In this document: in pieces, positions 15,201-15,415 of the stretch
Layout: the number at the start of each line of letters is the position of its first letter
Position numbering within the stretch: position 1 is the stretch's first letter
Source: JAZGAE01 sp036475545
GTDB lineage: Bacteria; Pseudomonadota; Alphaproteobacteria; DATDPM01
Assembly (NCBI GenBank): GCA_036475545.1
Contig: JAZGAE010000159.1
Span: 1 to 15,415 of the forward strand
DNA length: 15,415 nucleotides
Direction: 5' to 3'
The notes under the pieces: model-generated
Told to the model about the DNA's origin: nothing
The model's input: only the letters and a program-made list of their open reading frames with translations
Database searches by the model: none
Made by a program: the position numbers and the translations under genes

Positions 15201-15415
15201 GCCGACCGAGCCCGAAGTCGCCCAGCCGCGGCCGACCGAGCCCGAGGTCGCCCAGCCCAGGCCGACCGAGCCCGAGGTCGCCCAGCCCAGGCCCACCGAG
15301 CCCGAGGTCGCCCGGCCCCGCGAGACCGAGGTGGTCCAGCCGCGGCCGACCGAGCCTGAAGTCGCCCGGCCCCGCGAGACCGAGGTGGTCCAGCCGCGGC
15401 CGACCGAGCCTGAAG
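12232..15415 (+). CDS. Very large exported protein of unknown function with C-terminal repeat array (partial, 3' end off window)
   Basis: Open from 12232 to the window edge (1061 codons, no stop), so the C-terminus is missing. The N-terminus MKHGRSKGGSIRR plus VLALGLVASFALGG is a signal peptide, with cleavage probably after TFA. Residues about 40-460 are acidic and beta-rich, with several segments such as DTVEVTVDEESETVAIVED; no family was recognised. Residues about 510-760 are mostly helical. Residues about 780-885 are a Gly/Ala-rich hydrophobic stretch (PVMAVGGAVGAAARAG, WMLDAVDVGFLANDIYDYSE, GVAMGGGILAGQAG), the kind of segment seen before the C-terminal domain of some polymorphic toxins. 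From about residue 930 there is a PRPTEPEVAQ repeat array. The ATG at 12232 has GAGGG nine bases upstream; the in-frame ATG at 12223 has no usable spacing. It lies downstream of two genes for exported scaffold proteins. Confidence 0.8.
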   Translation, partial: MKHGRSKGGSIRRVLALGLVASFALGGLTFAREGEGDDSDLAWFHGGWNLGYLDSELGMVLGRADIAAATGMDRFKAPLTANLKLRHPKTGRIYTLSLSSQAMEGDALVLNLEGKSPPSGYHVDEDAFKEAVGEPIPLEIGAGDTVEVTVDEESETVAIVEDEAPDFLQDVTVKLTVPAEGEPSPLAGTWSYELSSPRQMRQGRAGDYDEAEKTASGREAWERPVPRITSVTDVDMPTRRELGEMHRERRRRGEGRIWVRPGLAEERDALQAEYGPEAYARFWLRIDGYDLPTQPRRHVEVEFENDKIIWTGNHRPNEDKPEFLDVQVVLKKGIVAGVKKLTLNGAPGEWHYDVEPGQIRYVRMISAAEPEEEIPAGFELVNDLYLGEVFYVELEYHEDPPFDERKVGSVVGGGGVVEYTVAKLPNRPTVLRSKRILIDAPPDEGEGASAGEGETGLSSAAAVFIPAAAGTRLFTTDVDSTAPSKGKPIGVARVLAQPPSLWEKAIERAKYCREKGLSETEVSHLIVSETLLYAIPALAIYKEIRWGSDSPTGPIRRSLNISLDDHAAAILLRDELVSALGQYTQGERRSLSIRPDLPTEGERLRHTALAASTASLIGSARSFVRYENEALLNFEVDLPKGATDLDGSTTTRLANALGSGMEDRWFKGDRDRFLAYAMGAVTQARRELADRAENSEGMAAKPTDCEVVKILAMIRNVSGPIAQRIAKKLMRAPKGDEPRVPRWVPDYPARAKVASLYLLAQAIKDQEDYSSIDTDVAVTLATLPVMAVGGAVGAAARAGSNVATAARGVSIANWMLDAVDVGFLANDIYDYSEAVEGVEFAEGLVGIVGTRPLEKAKAEAEAAAWGVAMGGGILAGQAGLHALFSGIGKVKASRAAADVPTVKAPDEAIPPKPGETDIAMVPSEAPTPVRPRETEVAQPRPTEPEVAQPRPTEPEVAQPRPTEPEVAQPRPTEPEVARPRPTEPEVARPRPTEPEVAQPRPTEPEVAQPRPTEPEVAQPRPTEPEVARPRETEVVQPRPTEPEVARPRETEVVQPRPTEPE
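15022..15415 (+). repeat. In-frame 30-bp tandem repeat encoding PRPTEPEVA(Q/R), running off the window
   Basis: A PRETEVAQ unit at 15022-15045 is followed by nine tandem 10-residue units starting at 15046 and every 30 bp to 15286. Then come alternating 8-residue PRETEVVQ and 10-residue PRPTEPEVAR units. The end holds two identical 54-bp copies (15307-15360 and 15361-15414), and base 15415 is consistent with a third. Units vary by synonymous CCG-CGG versus CCC-AGG for Pro-Arg and by Gln/Arg at the last position. Confidence 0.92.

Overview
The window is GC-rich, densely coding bacterial DNA. It falls into two unrelated parts separated by a short AT-rich stretch. Every large gene right of that stretch starts with a Sec-type signal peptide, which suggests a diderm (Gram-negative) organism. 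A ferredoxin-linked 2-oxoacid oxidoreductase at the left edge suggests anaerobic or low-oxygen carbon metabolism. No rRNA, tRNA, transposase, integrase or CRISPR array was seen, and the sequence alone does not fix the phylum.

Left part (1-1667, minus strand): the end of an oxidoreductase operon. A gamma-delta fusion subunit (568-1593) overlaps the alpha subunit (590 down to the window edge). The beta subunit probably lies beyond position 1. A possible 25-codon leader peptide with a strong ribosome binding site ends on the start codon of the fusion gene. A plausible minus-strand promoter sits in the AT-rich stretch near 2002-2031.

Middle (1668-2461): about 0.8 kb with no convincing gene.

Right part (2462-15415): a cluster of five predicted exported proteins arranged divergently around a 345-bp intergenic region (4848-5192). 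Leftward are a small protein resembling protease propeptide (FTP/PepSY) domains behind a proline-rich linker (3792-4847), then a WG-repeat protein (2462-3634). Rightward are a 1536-residue protein with a right-handed beta-helix, a probable HEAT-like middle and a TPR end (5193-9803), a protein with a 19-residue proline-rich repeat array followed by TPR and Sel1 repeats (9830-11917), and, after a structured 314-bp leader, a very large exported protein of unknown function (12232 to beyond the right edge). That last protein ends, as far as can be seen, in a hydrophobic Gly/Ala-rich segment and a 10-residue PRPTEPEVAQ repeat array.

Four of the five exported proteins consist wholly or mostly of protein-interaction or spacer modules, the fifth has no recognised domain, and none has a recognisable catalytic centre. 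My inference is an envelope-associated or secreted assembly, possibly presenting or processing the C-terminal domain of the last protein, which is outside the window. That is a hypothesis, not something the sequence proves.
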